Below, piece by piece: positions 1 through 11,359 of a stretch of DNA of 64,000 nt. This DNA is from Archegozetes longisetosus (lineage: Eukaryota > Arthropoda > Arachnida > Sarcoptiformes > Trhypochthoniidae). How positions within the stretch are numbered: the stretch's first letter is position 1; every line of letters begins with the position of its first letter. The DNA is taken from NCBI GenBank assembly GCA_018873245.2, contig JAEMBT020000003.1, positions 2,499,843 through 2,563,842 of the forward strand, given 5' to 3'. The position numbers and the translations under genes are program-made. Below the pieces are notes generated by a model. That model worked only from the letters and a program-made list of their open reading frames with translations, had not been told where the DNA came from and ran no database searches.

Positions 1-510
1 TTTTTTTTAAACAAAATATGCCTTAAATTATAGGTAATTATAAAGGATTTTAAGTTTTCGGTCTTATTTGGGCTGAAGTGCATTTTTTGAAATTTTATAA
101 CTAATTCAAGTTTAAGTTTGCTTCTCGTTTCCCTCTCAAGTTGTGAGTTTGCTATAATTAGAACTGAGTTCGATTCATAAAAGTTTTTACGCATTTATCA
201 AAATCTTTCAAAATCTATTAATGTTCAAATAGTTATAAACCATTTTTAGAATAATTTATTATAAAATGCTAAACCCAATTAATATTATTAATGAATTTTA
301 TAAAATTGCTCATCAAAAACGTCGTAACGAATTAACTGAAATATGAGAATACTCAAACACTACAATGTTTATTGCTCTACTTGAGAGGGAAACATAAACT
401 TAAATTAATTATAAAATTTCAAAAAATGCATTTCAGCCTAAATCGGACCGAAAACTTAAAATCTTTAATAATTACCTGTCATTTAAGGCATATTTTGTTT
501 TTTAAAAAAA
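1..510. repeat. Foldback (inverted-repeat) element
   Basis: Bases 1-148 and 377-510 are imperfect reverse complements of each other: the T-rich start followed by aaacaaaatatgccttaaat returns inverted at the right end, and gagagggaaac faces gtttccctctc on the inner side. About 230 bp of unrelated AT-rich sequence separates the arms. No coding potential is seen. This is the structure of a foldback MITE. The left end may lie outside the window, so no target duplication can be checked. Confidence 0.7.
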
Positions 511-925
511 TTTACAGCAAACGCCAATTCTGAGTGAGTTTTGAGCTCTTTCTAAGTCTGTACTCTATTTTAAAATAGGAGATAGACTACGTTTATTAGA
601 TTTTATACGCACTTTTAATACTACATAATTTCAAATGCAACTCTTTGTCACCACATTTTTTGCATATCTATTTACTATCCTTTCAAAGTAGATATTCTTT
701 CAATTGATCAACTCTTACGAGAAAGGTTCGGAACCATGTAATGAACGATTTCAAAAATATTTTTGTGATATCAATTCCATGCCATATCATGTTCGGAAAG
801 GCATATAAAAAATACTGACAGCCAAACGCTTTAAAGAAATGATAATTTTAAAAAGTGATTTCCTATAACTGATAGTTATTAATTCCTATGTATTTTGCGT
901 AGAAAATATGAGTTTTAGTGGGTCT
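511..925. other. Non-coding, nothing recognised
   Basis: AT-rich sequence between two foldback repeats. I see no exon, RNA gene or transposon end in it. Confidence 0.5.
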
Positions 926-1518
926 GGTACGTTTGCCCGACACTCACTTGCCTGACAACTCATTTTATCGACAATTCATTTGATCGACAAATCATTTTAT
1001 CGACAATCACTTTATCGACAGTCACATCTGTAATAATAGCTGAAGAAGCGCAAACCGAAGAAGTTGTTCGAACAAAAGATACCAAAACAGTACTGATCTA
1101 CACTTTCAGACAAACGGTTAGAGTATAACGATGACTATCATCATACGTGACCATGGATCATCTAATGGCGATAATTATTTTTATACTCAAACAACTTGCC
1201 TGACGAAGTACACCAACAATATTTCGATATTTTGTTGAAACAATTTAGTACTGACATACTGCCAACTCGTCAGACAGGTTGTTCGAGTATAAAAATAATT
1301 ATCACCATTAGCTGATCCATGGTCACATTGGTGATAGTCATGGTTGTACTCTAACCGCTCGCCTGAAGGTGTAGATCAGTGTTGTTTCGACATCTTTTGT
1401 TCGAACAACTTCTTCGGCTTGCGCTTCTTCAGCTATTATTACAGATGTGATTGTCGACAAAGCGATTGTTGATAAAATGAGTTGTCGGGCAGACGTACCT
1501 GCCGGGCAAGTGATCTGA
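926..1518. repeat. Large foldback element with short internal repeats
   Basis: Arms of about 290 bp (926-1215 and 1262-1499) form a near-complete palindrome centred near 1235. The outer tips are ggtacgtttgcccgac on the left and the inverse of ggtacgtctgcccgac on the right. Inside the left arm the unit ttttatcgacaa(t/a) recurs about four times at 18-20 bp spacing (960-1030), while the right arm has fewer copies, so the arms have drifted in repeat number. Open frames here are a by-product of the palindrome. It is a non-autonomous foldback element of unknown superfamily. Confidence 0.75.
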
Positions 1519-4500
1519 TCCCACTTGAGTTGGGTAAATTTCAGAATGAATGGCAATAATAACATTAAAAAGAAAAACTTTTGACTATTTTGAAATCACT
1601 TTTAACAAGTAAATTCAACCCAAAATTTCATGCTTAAAAATTAGTTTTTATATATGAATAGTTCTAATTTTTATATTTATTATGTTTCAAAAAGTAAATC
1701 TTTGAGTTTCTCAAGTACGATGGAAAGATCGGATTATTGCGCATTAATTTAATGTTTGATCAGTTCTCAAGTATTCAAATGAATAGATATGTTAAAAATA
1801 TTAGAATTTCATTTGGATAGAAACAAATTAAGCATGATTAAATTAAGTAGACAATAAATAGTTCTGAAGTTCAATTCAATTAAATAGAAGTTATTAAAGT
1901 TGATCAATCACCAGATTATTTTAATAATATTATTGATATTTGTTTTACAAATGTTTTGGGAATCATTGCTATTCCTGCTTTCAATTTACAATTATTACAT
2001 GCAGTCACTGTCATAGCAATTTATGAGTCGAATATTTTTTTGGTCATGTACTGTTCACTGTTATTAACTTTTTCTCTTAAATTCCTATCACAAGACCAAA
2101 ATAATTTGTTTTCTTTGAAATTGAATGAATTTTCTATTAAATCAAATATTGTCATAAAATATTCATAACATTGATTGTTATTAGAAAAATCTCTATTCAT
2201 AATTAAGTCAGAAAAATTAACTTTACTTCCAATTTATATAAATTTTCAAGTTTTGATATGTTTTCTCATTGTAAATAGCGAGAAAGCAAATAAGAATACT
2301 TTAATATCTGTAGTATCTATGCATCGAAAAACGACTATTTGAATGGCCTAAACTTCTATATGTGAAGTGGTCAGCTTTTATATGTCTTTTCGAACATGGT
2401 ATGACATTTTATTCACGTCATGAAATATTTTTGAAATCTATTATTATATAGTCCCGAACCTCCCACGTTAGTCTTGATATCTCGGTATTTCATTCATTTA
2501 ATTCTCTTTTGTCTCAATTTTTGTTTCGTGTTATTTTATGACTTGTCTGTTGAGTTCTTAGGGTTTCTTTAGGCTTTACTTCTCCAAAGGTGATGAAGAT
2601 AGCGAATTTAAATCAATTAAAAATTCTTGTTTGGACATTCATATTGTAGTTAGAAACAATAAGAGAATAAACATTTTCTTAATATATTAACAGTTTTTAT
2701 AAGATCCACCTTAGAGATATCTGTTTTCAGACATGAAATAAAGTTTATAGATTTTTTAATAAATTGATTTACATCATAATAGAAATAAGATCTCCAATTC
2801 GGTGTGTAATCTTTTAAAATAATGTTTATGTATGCTTTGAATAATTGTTTCTTTACACATTCAATAGATAATTGAGCATTCTTTTTTGCTATTAGTCTCA
2901 AAATTTTGCACTTTTTTGCCTAAGTTTTAGAAATTAGTATTTTTGCTTAAATATTAAAATTGTCTTTTTGGGATTTTTAACTTATGCGATCAGACACACA
3001 AAAAGTTAATGCCTTATTGATATGCATATCAGATCCAAAAAGTCATGGTTTCAATTCTATTGTGCTCCACATTTTATTTTCTGAGAGGGAACGGAAACTA
3101 TAATTGTTTAGACATATTGTACATATTAATAGGTAGCACATGGTTTTTATTGTGTAAATTTTTCCAAATAAAATGACTTTTCTGATACTTAATACCAGCA
3201 CTTCTCAAACTCGGTCTGGAGGAGCAAAACCGACCTGTAAATAGATCAAATTTAAAATTAGCCTCTACGTAAGTCGCGTAATTGTTAACATTCAGGTGCT
3301 CTGAGAGCTGAAATAGTTTTAGAAGAGCTACTTCGAGCCCTTATAGAGTTATTGAAAAGTTACTTCAGTCTTCTTTCCATCGTTAATGTATCTAGTATTC
3401 AGTATTAATAACAATCCTCGAGCTGTTTTATACTTTTATAAGTTCAAATATGAAATAACATTTCATGAACTAAGTCAGTTAATTATGTAGCAAGTCTTCA
3501 TCTCTTCACCAATAAGTTATTGCAAAATATACTTGTCGAAATCTTTCATTTCAATTTATAGCAGTTATGCCTAAAAGAAAATATAGCGAATGCTTTAAGT
3601 ACTTGCAATAGACTCTTTTGTTCGCTTTGAATCCTTTTGGGTGTTATATTCTTGCTTTTTCCATTTTCGAGAAGAGGATTTTTTGAACTGATATTTGGAA
3701 ACAATGAAGCACTAGTTCTTTCAGCTTTAATACTCGTCGAATTTATTATTGAATAAGTATTCAACATAACTATTTTAATATCTATACTCAAACTAAAGAA
3801 GTACTGACCTTTATATTCGTAATTTATGAGACCATTAAGTATTGAATTGTTGTTCTGAGCAGAATTATTAAATGCGATACATACTGTCTAACAGGAAGAA
3901 AACTTTGTTTATGTTTACGGTTTTGGTTTGGATATACATCAAATGTACAGACTTAATGGTCCACAAGAGATGGATATCAATCAAAATGTAAAATGTCAAT
4001 AAAGAAAGTTTTTGCGGGTATTAAGAAATAAAAGTTACTCTCTTATATTTTTATTACTCATTTAATTGATTTCTTGTTCGACTAAATCTTAAACTATTTT
4101 TCGAGTGAATCAACTTTACCACGAATTTCAGTATAAAAATGTTCTTTTGTGTTTTATTGTGGATTAAAATAAGTTTCAGTTCATTTAACTTTTGATTAAA
4201 AGTTTAATTGTCCATATTTATATTAAAACAGATTGAAAAAGCATTTCTTAAGATTTATTTGCCTTCAATGCTTTAGAAGAACAGAAACATACACAGAAAT
4301 AAAACTATAATAAAAATAAAAAACAAGCTATGAAAAGACTTATTGCCTATAATCAGTGAAATAAAATCAAAATACTCCTTCATCTCTTACTTTCGTCTAT
4401 AAATCAAATGAAAAACATTTTAAATCAAAAATTAAATTTTACAAAGGTTTTAAATCTCAAAATATCTACAGGAACAAGACTTTTTCAAGTTCCCTATTGA

Positions 4501-4883
4501 GCGAATACTCGTAAACTCAAGCTATAAAGATGCACATATCTCGGTATTAGTTGCGGAGACTTTATACTACCGAAAAACATTGAATTTAAGTCATCGCTCT
4601 CTATTAAACCAAATATTGAGTCAACTGAGTGAAAATCATCACAATTAAACAAACTAAAATTAGGGAGCATTTCTCTTTTGGCCACTTGTAACCAAACTGG
4701 CCACCTCAGTTCAAGCCACTTGCGTGAGATTTTGATACAAAAAGTGGAGTAGGCGATTTTTTCAATGAAATTTCAGAGATCAATCAATTTTACACTTAAG
4801 TTACATAAAAGCTTTTACTACTGAGAGTTACACTAATTTACTTATTAGCGAATAATTAATTACATATGAAAGTGTATTTTTTA
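1519..4883. other. Gene-free AT-rich stretch
   Basis: I find no supported gene. On the - strand an open stretch of about 85 codons (2650-2920) has mixed amino-acid composition with lysines and aspartates, but it has no ATG start and no family resemblance I can name. Another - strand open stretch of about 80 codons (3546-3791) is serine- and asparagine-rich and likewise unsupported. Either could be a decayed exon. Confidence 0.4.
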
Positions 4884-5400
4884 TTAGATTTTGTAGCTTT
4901 TTAATATCGGTTTATTCTTCGAAACGTAATCAGCGAATTTAATGCATGATATTTGAAAGTTGCACTTTATGCAGATCTCTGCTCTGACCAAACCAATACT
5001 AATTAGACTACTCTCGTCACCCCATAATTTCTTCATTTGACTAAATAATCTTTCGATGAAATCATTAGCTATCAAAACACAAAGAACTGATTCAACAATT
5101 TTTGCTAGGCTTGGCAAAGAATTGATTTCAAAAGTTTGACCCAAAGTTTATTATTGTACCGAGCCTTACCTTCATCACTAATCAAAGCGAAGGCCAAAAT
5201 GAAATTGATATCTCATCGAATAACTGGTCCTCATCAATAGATACTTTAATGAACTTCAAGATATCTTGTATTTCATCGATTTTAAGTTTATTCTTGATAC
5301 TGAGATATGAAGAACTGTTGAAAATTCGTACTTTCTCTAAATCAAACCACCAACCAAAGTAATCGAGCGTACGTTTATATGCTTCGACAGCCTATGTTCA
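4884..5400 (-). mobile_element. hAT transposase C-terminal relic
   Basis: Read on the - strand, the sequence gives a degenerate hAT dimerisation region. One frame has the core ANDFIERLFSQMKKLW followed by a stretch ending with ISCIKFADYVSKNK, matching the family layout in which a conserved (S)NxxxERxFS motif is followed by a helix and a cysteine-containing tail. Upstream, at about 5200-5400, pieces such as DEDQLFDEI and YFGWWFDLEK follow in other frames. Frameshifts and stops interrupt it, so it is dead. Weaker traces may run on to about 5720. A related tail fragment occurs at 34480-34720. Confidence 0.6.
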
Positions 5401-8400
5401 AATTTTCCGTCACTCATTCAAATGAATTGGCCTTAAATACTCGGCCACTTTAAGACTAAAAAACTTCTACTCAATTCTTCTTTTTATTATTGAATGTATT
5501 TCAACAATTATTTGGTACGAATGAGTTGCATTGATTAACTTGTCTTGTAATTTGAGATGTTCATTGAACAATTTCATAAAGTGATTAAAAGAAATGCAGA
5601 AAAACATCAGCCAAGGTCATATTTGATTTGAACTCACTTTTACCCCAAGAAACCAACCAAAACTTGATGATCTTCACTGCTATCAACACCAGTACAGAGT
5701 TCTTTAACATTCGATCAATAGCTGTATATAATGTAAGTCAACTAGTGGACTCATGTTTTAAAATCTTTCAGCCATTTGGGATTAAAACCACATAAATATC
5801 TTTTTAAATTTCTTTCAGGAGATTAATTTGATCTTTTTTGAGACACTTTACTCTTTTTAATAATTAAATGAAATCTTAATTTATATTTAAAAATATATTC
5901 TCTAACTTTTGACAGCCTTAAAAACAATATAAAATTAATTTGCTTTACAGTTTATCATTTGGTATTTTAAATGTTATCATGTCATTTGTCGGAATTATTC
6001 GTTCGGAAATTGGTTACTAACATATATTTTTAAATTTCAATAAATTTTCTATATGCGCGAGAGGTGATCAGTCTGCTTATAACCATTATATTGATTATCT
6101 TGATCCATTTTCAGAAAAATTAAAGCTTAAATTTTACTTCAAATAAAATCAAAACTTCTTATAAGTTGAATAATTGGAGCGTCTTCAGTTCGATTGTTGT
6201 AACTTTAATTGAATTAATAACTTTCAAGTCTCTACTAACAATCCTCAAAAAAGAGAACTCAAGCTTACAAGAATAAATAAATATTATATAAGAATAGATG
6301 TATAATATAATCTCTATTAGAGATTCTCATTACTATAGGACTATTGTAAGAATATTTTGATTCAAATCATGCCCACGAGATGTCGAAACTCTCGGTTTAG
6401 AAGACTATGAAGAATTATACCATTAGTTCATAAAAAGGTTAATAATTTTAATGATCATGGAAATGCTTGAGAACTATGGCGAGGCCAGAAAATCTTGAGT
6501 GGTGTGCAGTGCCGTAGTCAACAAATTGAAATTTGAGGAACTGAATAACTTTTACAGAGTCAGAATTCAACATATCGTTTAGATACCAAAAAATTCCAGC
6601 TTGAAGCAAGATATCTTCATTTTTTTACAGAATTTCTAAGTCAATCTATTACGAAACAGATTTAATTATCATATAAATTCTAATACTTTTCATGATAAAT
6701 GCCTTGATTTTGACTTTACAAAACTTTTAATGGGACCTGTTCCTCCTGACTTCACGACTAGTCACGGAGGTAAAGCAAAGCTGATTTTCTTAGGTTTTGA
6801 GTTAGAAATGAGCTTGGTTCAATTTGGTGTCATTGTCATTATTCTATTGATATCTAGTTATAAGAAAATTCTATAACTTAAGTGAATTTTACTTGTATAA
6901 GAAAATCAAAGTTTTCTTTCTGCTGAATCACTCCTGATCTAAGCTTCTGATTAAAGTTGGAGGAGTCTGTCTCTCTCGATCGCTACTGGCTTGGCCACTG
7001 TATAAGATCACTCAATTGCTTTAACGTTCTCTAAACCAACTAATTGAAAATTTTGTTATATAAATGATGCTTTAATTAATTAGTTTGAAAGATTCACAAC
7101 CTGGTTATCATAAAATAGTTTTCATTCATTTATATTTACAATGAATGTTGAAGTATTTTATTTCTAGAATCTAGTCTTAATTTTAGAATTCAATCGCTGC
7201 TCATGTGATTTCTAATGGATTCAAAAAGAGATTTTATTAAAAATAAAATTGAGTTTATCTTTCCTTCTTTTTTCGAATAAACTTTCTTACGGAACAGATG
7301 CAATAAAATAATTGCAAAGATTTAGTTTGATTAATGTTCATAGCATACTTAAGATTAAAGACTCCGAAAAAGTTGGTATTTCTTCCACAATTTTTGATAA
7401 TTACTATTGGAAAAAAGTCCCGAGATTATTCAGATTTTCTAGAGTCCAAATTCGATGAAGGGTCCGGTCTATTCAACATCTTTGAATTGTTGTTGAACCA
7501 ACTGTTGGAGGATAGGAAAAGATTTATTGATTTTTAGTTAGTCTTTTATGACGATTCTAAGTTGGATTGAAGTAAAAAGCTGAAAAACACGAATACAAAT
7601 TTTAATGCCCAATTTAAAACTAACCTAATAAACATCCTGTTATTCATATCATTAAAAAAGTTGTTTACAAAATAAAAAATCTGTTCAAATGCGTCAATAC
7701 ATCGTCAATTTAATAAGAGTTTAATCTATTTTGAGGCATTCATAAGACAAAGTTTAGATTGCTTTAAAACTTTTGGCCAAAAGCACTCCAAAATATTTTG
7801 AACTTATTGGCAAATTTTCAATGATATAGTTTTGCTTTGCGTTCAACTTTTGTTGGGCCAAAAAGTTTTTAAAACTCGTGATCTCATCCTAAGCATTGAA
7901 TAATTAGTTTTAAACTTCTATTTATAGAAATAAGTAAATAGTGGAAACTTCATGAAAATATATAATGGGCTTAAGGTTTAAAAAACTTATTTTGAAAATT
8001 GCATGAGTTTCACATAATTATCGTGAGATACATAAATATTCAAAGTTGCAGTGAAATAAGCCCTGACTCTACTTTAGACTCAATCAAATAGAGAAAAATA
8101 AAGAGAAATACTGCAATCTTGTTTATGCAATTATAGAGTAAGTATATGATTAGGGGTTTTCTTTGTAGGGCAATAAATCAATATTAATAGATGACAAAAA
8201 CATGAACAAACAGAAAGAAAGGCATAAGCATCATTTCTTCAATTGTTTTATATACTGTAGTGATCAATTTGATACGATTGTTAGCGAAGCGTAAACATTA
8301 AGTTCAGCTATAAATCAAGTTTACCTAATAGTTATGCTTGTTGTCAGTTTTATACCATATTCAACTAGTTCTGAAGGTTAATGGTAGATCAATGGGTTTC

Positions 8401-8791
8401 GTGAAAGTTAGGCAATCCTTTCAAAGTGACAGTACTTTGACGAGTTTTGCAATGCTAAGCAACTGTTGCCATGAAAATGATATATCAGCATATCGCAGTT
8501 TTTATAACAAAGTATCACGCATATCATTCTTAGTACTTTTTATTTAAGTTAAAACCCCATATAGCAAGCTTGTTAAAGGTTAAAAAGAGCACATCTCAAT
8601 TGGTCACATAACATTTGAACCGATCTCCCGAAACGTAAATAGAACTGACAAACAAGTTGCAAACGAATATTGCGAATTGCGTTTTATAAACGTTTCAGTT
8701 GTTAGAATTAGTTTAGTTGACAAAAACTTTGTGGCCCAGCTGGTTCTGTCACAAGATCTTTGAATATTATAGAATCTAGTCACTTTGAAAG
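5401..8791. other. Intergenic, no gene supported
   Basis: Long AT-rich region. Possible decayed hAT sequence continues to about 5720. Beyond that I see no coding exon, transposon end or RNA gene. The last 100-150 bp probably contain the promoter and a short untranslated exon of the F-box gene that starts at 8900. Confidence 0.4.
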
Positions 8792-8899
8792 GTATCCCTC
8801 CTTACGTCTTTGTTTAACTTGTTGTTAAGTTTTGCTTTACTATATACAACTTAAACTTTGCATAATTTTCAATTTTTACAGTCTAAAAGTTACTCAAAA

Positions 8900-10542
8900 A
8901 TGTGCGATAAACCACACGAACAAAAGATGAGCAACGAAAGTCATACTATCGATCAAATCAGTAGAAACATGAATGATTTGAGCCTCGATCAAGCTGTTGA
9001 TTGCGATTACGAAGACTTCGGTGAAGGAACTAGTTCTGGTTATTGTCAAAGTCATTCAAAGTACGCTAGAGACTCACTCGATAGGTTTGGCGACGATTTG
9101 ATTGAACTTATTCTATCGTACCTGTCATTCAGTGATAAAGTTTCATTAGAATCAGTCTCGAAACAGTGGCAAAGAACTATTTATGCCAAACAAAAAGAAT
9201 TACAACTAAACAGATCAGACATTGAAGAACAAAATACTTTGAACAAGTTGTTAAAACCTATTGAAGTGATTAATTATGCCACAGGTTTTGCACATTATGC
9301 CGGATATAAGGCAATCGATAAGCAGTCATTAAAGTCTATTCTCGAGAAATGTCCATTTATTAACACAATTGGGCTTCAATGCTACGTTGATGGAGATGAT
9401 CTTCAGATGATTGGAAAATATTGTCCTTATTTGAAGTCACTTGAGTGTAATGCTATCGGACTAAGCGAAAAAAATTTAATTGAATTTGGTAGCAAATATG
9501 GAGATCGACTGCGAACTATGCGTATCAATGATTCTAATTATTGCAGTGTTTTTATCAAAAAGTTTCTAAATTATTGCCCAAATTTGAAAGAAGTTTATAC
9601 GGATGAAAACTCTGCTTTTATTAGTGAGAAAAAGATTTTTTGCCTAAACTAGAAATCATTAAATCGCTTGATATGAGAACTGAAAATTTGATGCGCTTGA
9701 GAATATTGACCGAAAAGTATTACAATACTATGAAAAATATTAAGATATATACCTATCACGTGATAGGACATCAGTTAAAGAGTGCCATAGCATATATATC
9801 ACGCTTCGAAAACTTGGAGAACTTAGAGCTAGGTATAAGTATTTTTGACGAAGACACTCAGACTATTGACGAGAGTATTGTCGAATTGGCTAAGAATTGT
9901 ACTAAACTTAAAACACTCTATTTTAATATTAACAGCGATACTGTGATCACTAATAGATTTTTTTATGCTTTTGGAAAATTTTGCGCAATGGAAAGGTTAA
10001 ATCTCGAATTCTATGAAGCCACTAAAATACTTGACGGCAGTATTGAATGCTTCAAGTTATGTCCAAACCTAAAGCATCTCGTCCTGCGTTATAAACAATT
10101 AAGTGAACAATTTTTCGATAACATTCATTTATTTGTTCCTAATCTAAGAACTATTGAAATCGATAGTGAGAAAGAAATAACCGATAGATTGATTTATTCG
10201 TTATCAAAGTTGAAAAAGTTGCAAAATGTAATCTTTAGACAGAATGCGAGCGCCCACAAGTCTATAAGTGATGATAGTATTTGTGAACTTATAAATTCTT
10301 GTCAAGAAATCAAGAAAATCTCGTTCAACGCTCGACCAAACATTTCGCTCAAAACTATCGACACACTGATAGCCTCAGCGCTAAAAAGGCCTAAAATTAA
10401 TATTGACTTCAGCTGTGGATTTTCTGTAGATGGAGATGAGGCTACTTTTGCTCAAATTGATGTCAATAGCTTTGCTGATAGAATGCCTGAAAACTTGAAA
10501 ATAAGTATAGAATTGGGACAACTCAATAATCAACCAGAGTAA
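8900..10542 (+). CDS. F-box/LRR protein, broken by a one-base frameshift
   Basis: Probable substrate-receptor subunit of an SCF-type ubiquitin ligase. The F-box is at about residues 55-95 and contains DRFGDDLIELILSYLSF and VSKQWQR; it is followed by divergent leucine-rich repeats (for example the CPYLKSLECN and CTKLKTLYFN segments). The whole layout matches the intact paralogue at 62078-63853. The start is taken at the ATG at 8900 because a GT-AG intron (8792-8881) seems to end 19 bp upstream, exactly as in the paralogue. The frame is lost at a run of six T (9636-9641): the first frame stops at 9652, and the second frame resumes with LPKLE, which aligns with FLPKLE of the paralogue. One extra T would rejoin them. 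It is therefore either a young pseudogene or a homopolymer sequencing error. Its C-terminus is also shorter, ending soon after the GQ(L/V)NN motif. Confidence 0.85.
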
Positions 10543-11359
10543 TACACACAACTTTTCATATATTCATATTTTATTGCATTTTATTGGCACATAAATTAAT
10601 TTTTATTGTTTTACTGAGGAGTTAATCTTTGAGAAAGTTTTATATGGTTTCGCGTAACAAAAATAACAATTTTCTGAATTTGTAAACTTTTTGACAAATA
10701 AAAGCAAAATTCTATTTTACTCAGTTAGTTTTGTTTGTCGACTTTTAGTTTCGAAGTTAATTTTAAATTATGAAAAGGCTATAAAATTTGTTTACTATGA
10801 ATTTGAATGAATGTTTGGGATGTTCTTTAAGGATGAGTTATTTACATGGCTTTTAGTATCAAACTATATTCTGAAGAATTTTAACAAGTTTAAAATCTTT
10901 TAGACCTAAAAAATAATGTATTAACATTAGGTGAAATGTGACTAGCGTGAGATAATTTTTATATACAGCAATCTAATTTTTCAAATATACAGTACTTTTA
11001 TTCTTCTGATGAACATTTATAAACATTAAGTATATTTTTATGAAAATTTCGTTTATTCAACTAATCTTATGCACGGTATCGCCAAGTTGTTTCAAAATGA
11101 TTGTTAACATGAAATCTTCTAGATCCTTACATGAAAATAATTTTAGTACAAAATTAGAAGATTACTAGTTGTATTGATTGTATTGATTATGCACTAAACG
11201 GATGCTCTCAGGACATCATTAGTAATTTGTTGTTGTTTTGTTGAGATAATGACTCACATAATGTAACGTCAAGTCATAGCAATACTTGTATTCAGTCTAT
11301 CAAATAAAATAATTGCAGTATTAATACTAGGAATCAATGTGTTAATGAGTAGAACTTAC
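10543..11359. other. Intergenic between convergent genes
   Basis: This is the 3' side of both the F-box gene (+) and the phosphatase gene (-). An AATAAA lies near 10697. The last phosphatase exon is expected here or further left, but I could not find a convincing one. No other feature is seen. Confidence 0.4.

Noticed and set aside
1338..1565. Open frame on the - strand within the foldback repeat
   Set aside because: It begins at a non-ATG codon and follows the palindrome arm; the mirrored arm gives similar frames, so it is a structural by-product.
7334..7537. 67-codon + strand open frame with ATG
   Set aside because: Isolated, no splice sites, signal or family motifs; such lengths are expected by chance in a window of this size.
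8338..8547. 69-codon open frame just upstream of the F-box gene
   Set aside because: No relation to the F-box frame or to its 5'UTR intron; composition looks random.
10543..11353. Last coding exon of the phosphatase (after RRHRPALIEN)
   Set aside because: I searched the - strand for an (E/T)xYxFxY-type exon with a good acceptor and saw none, so I do not report one.
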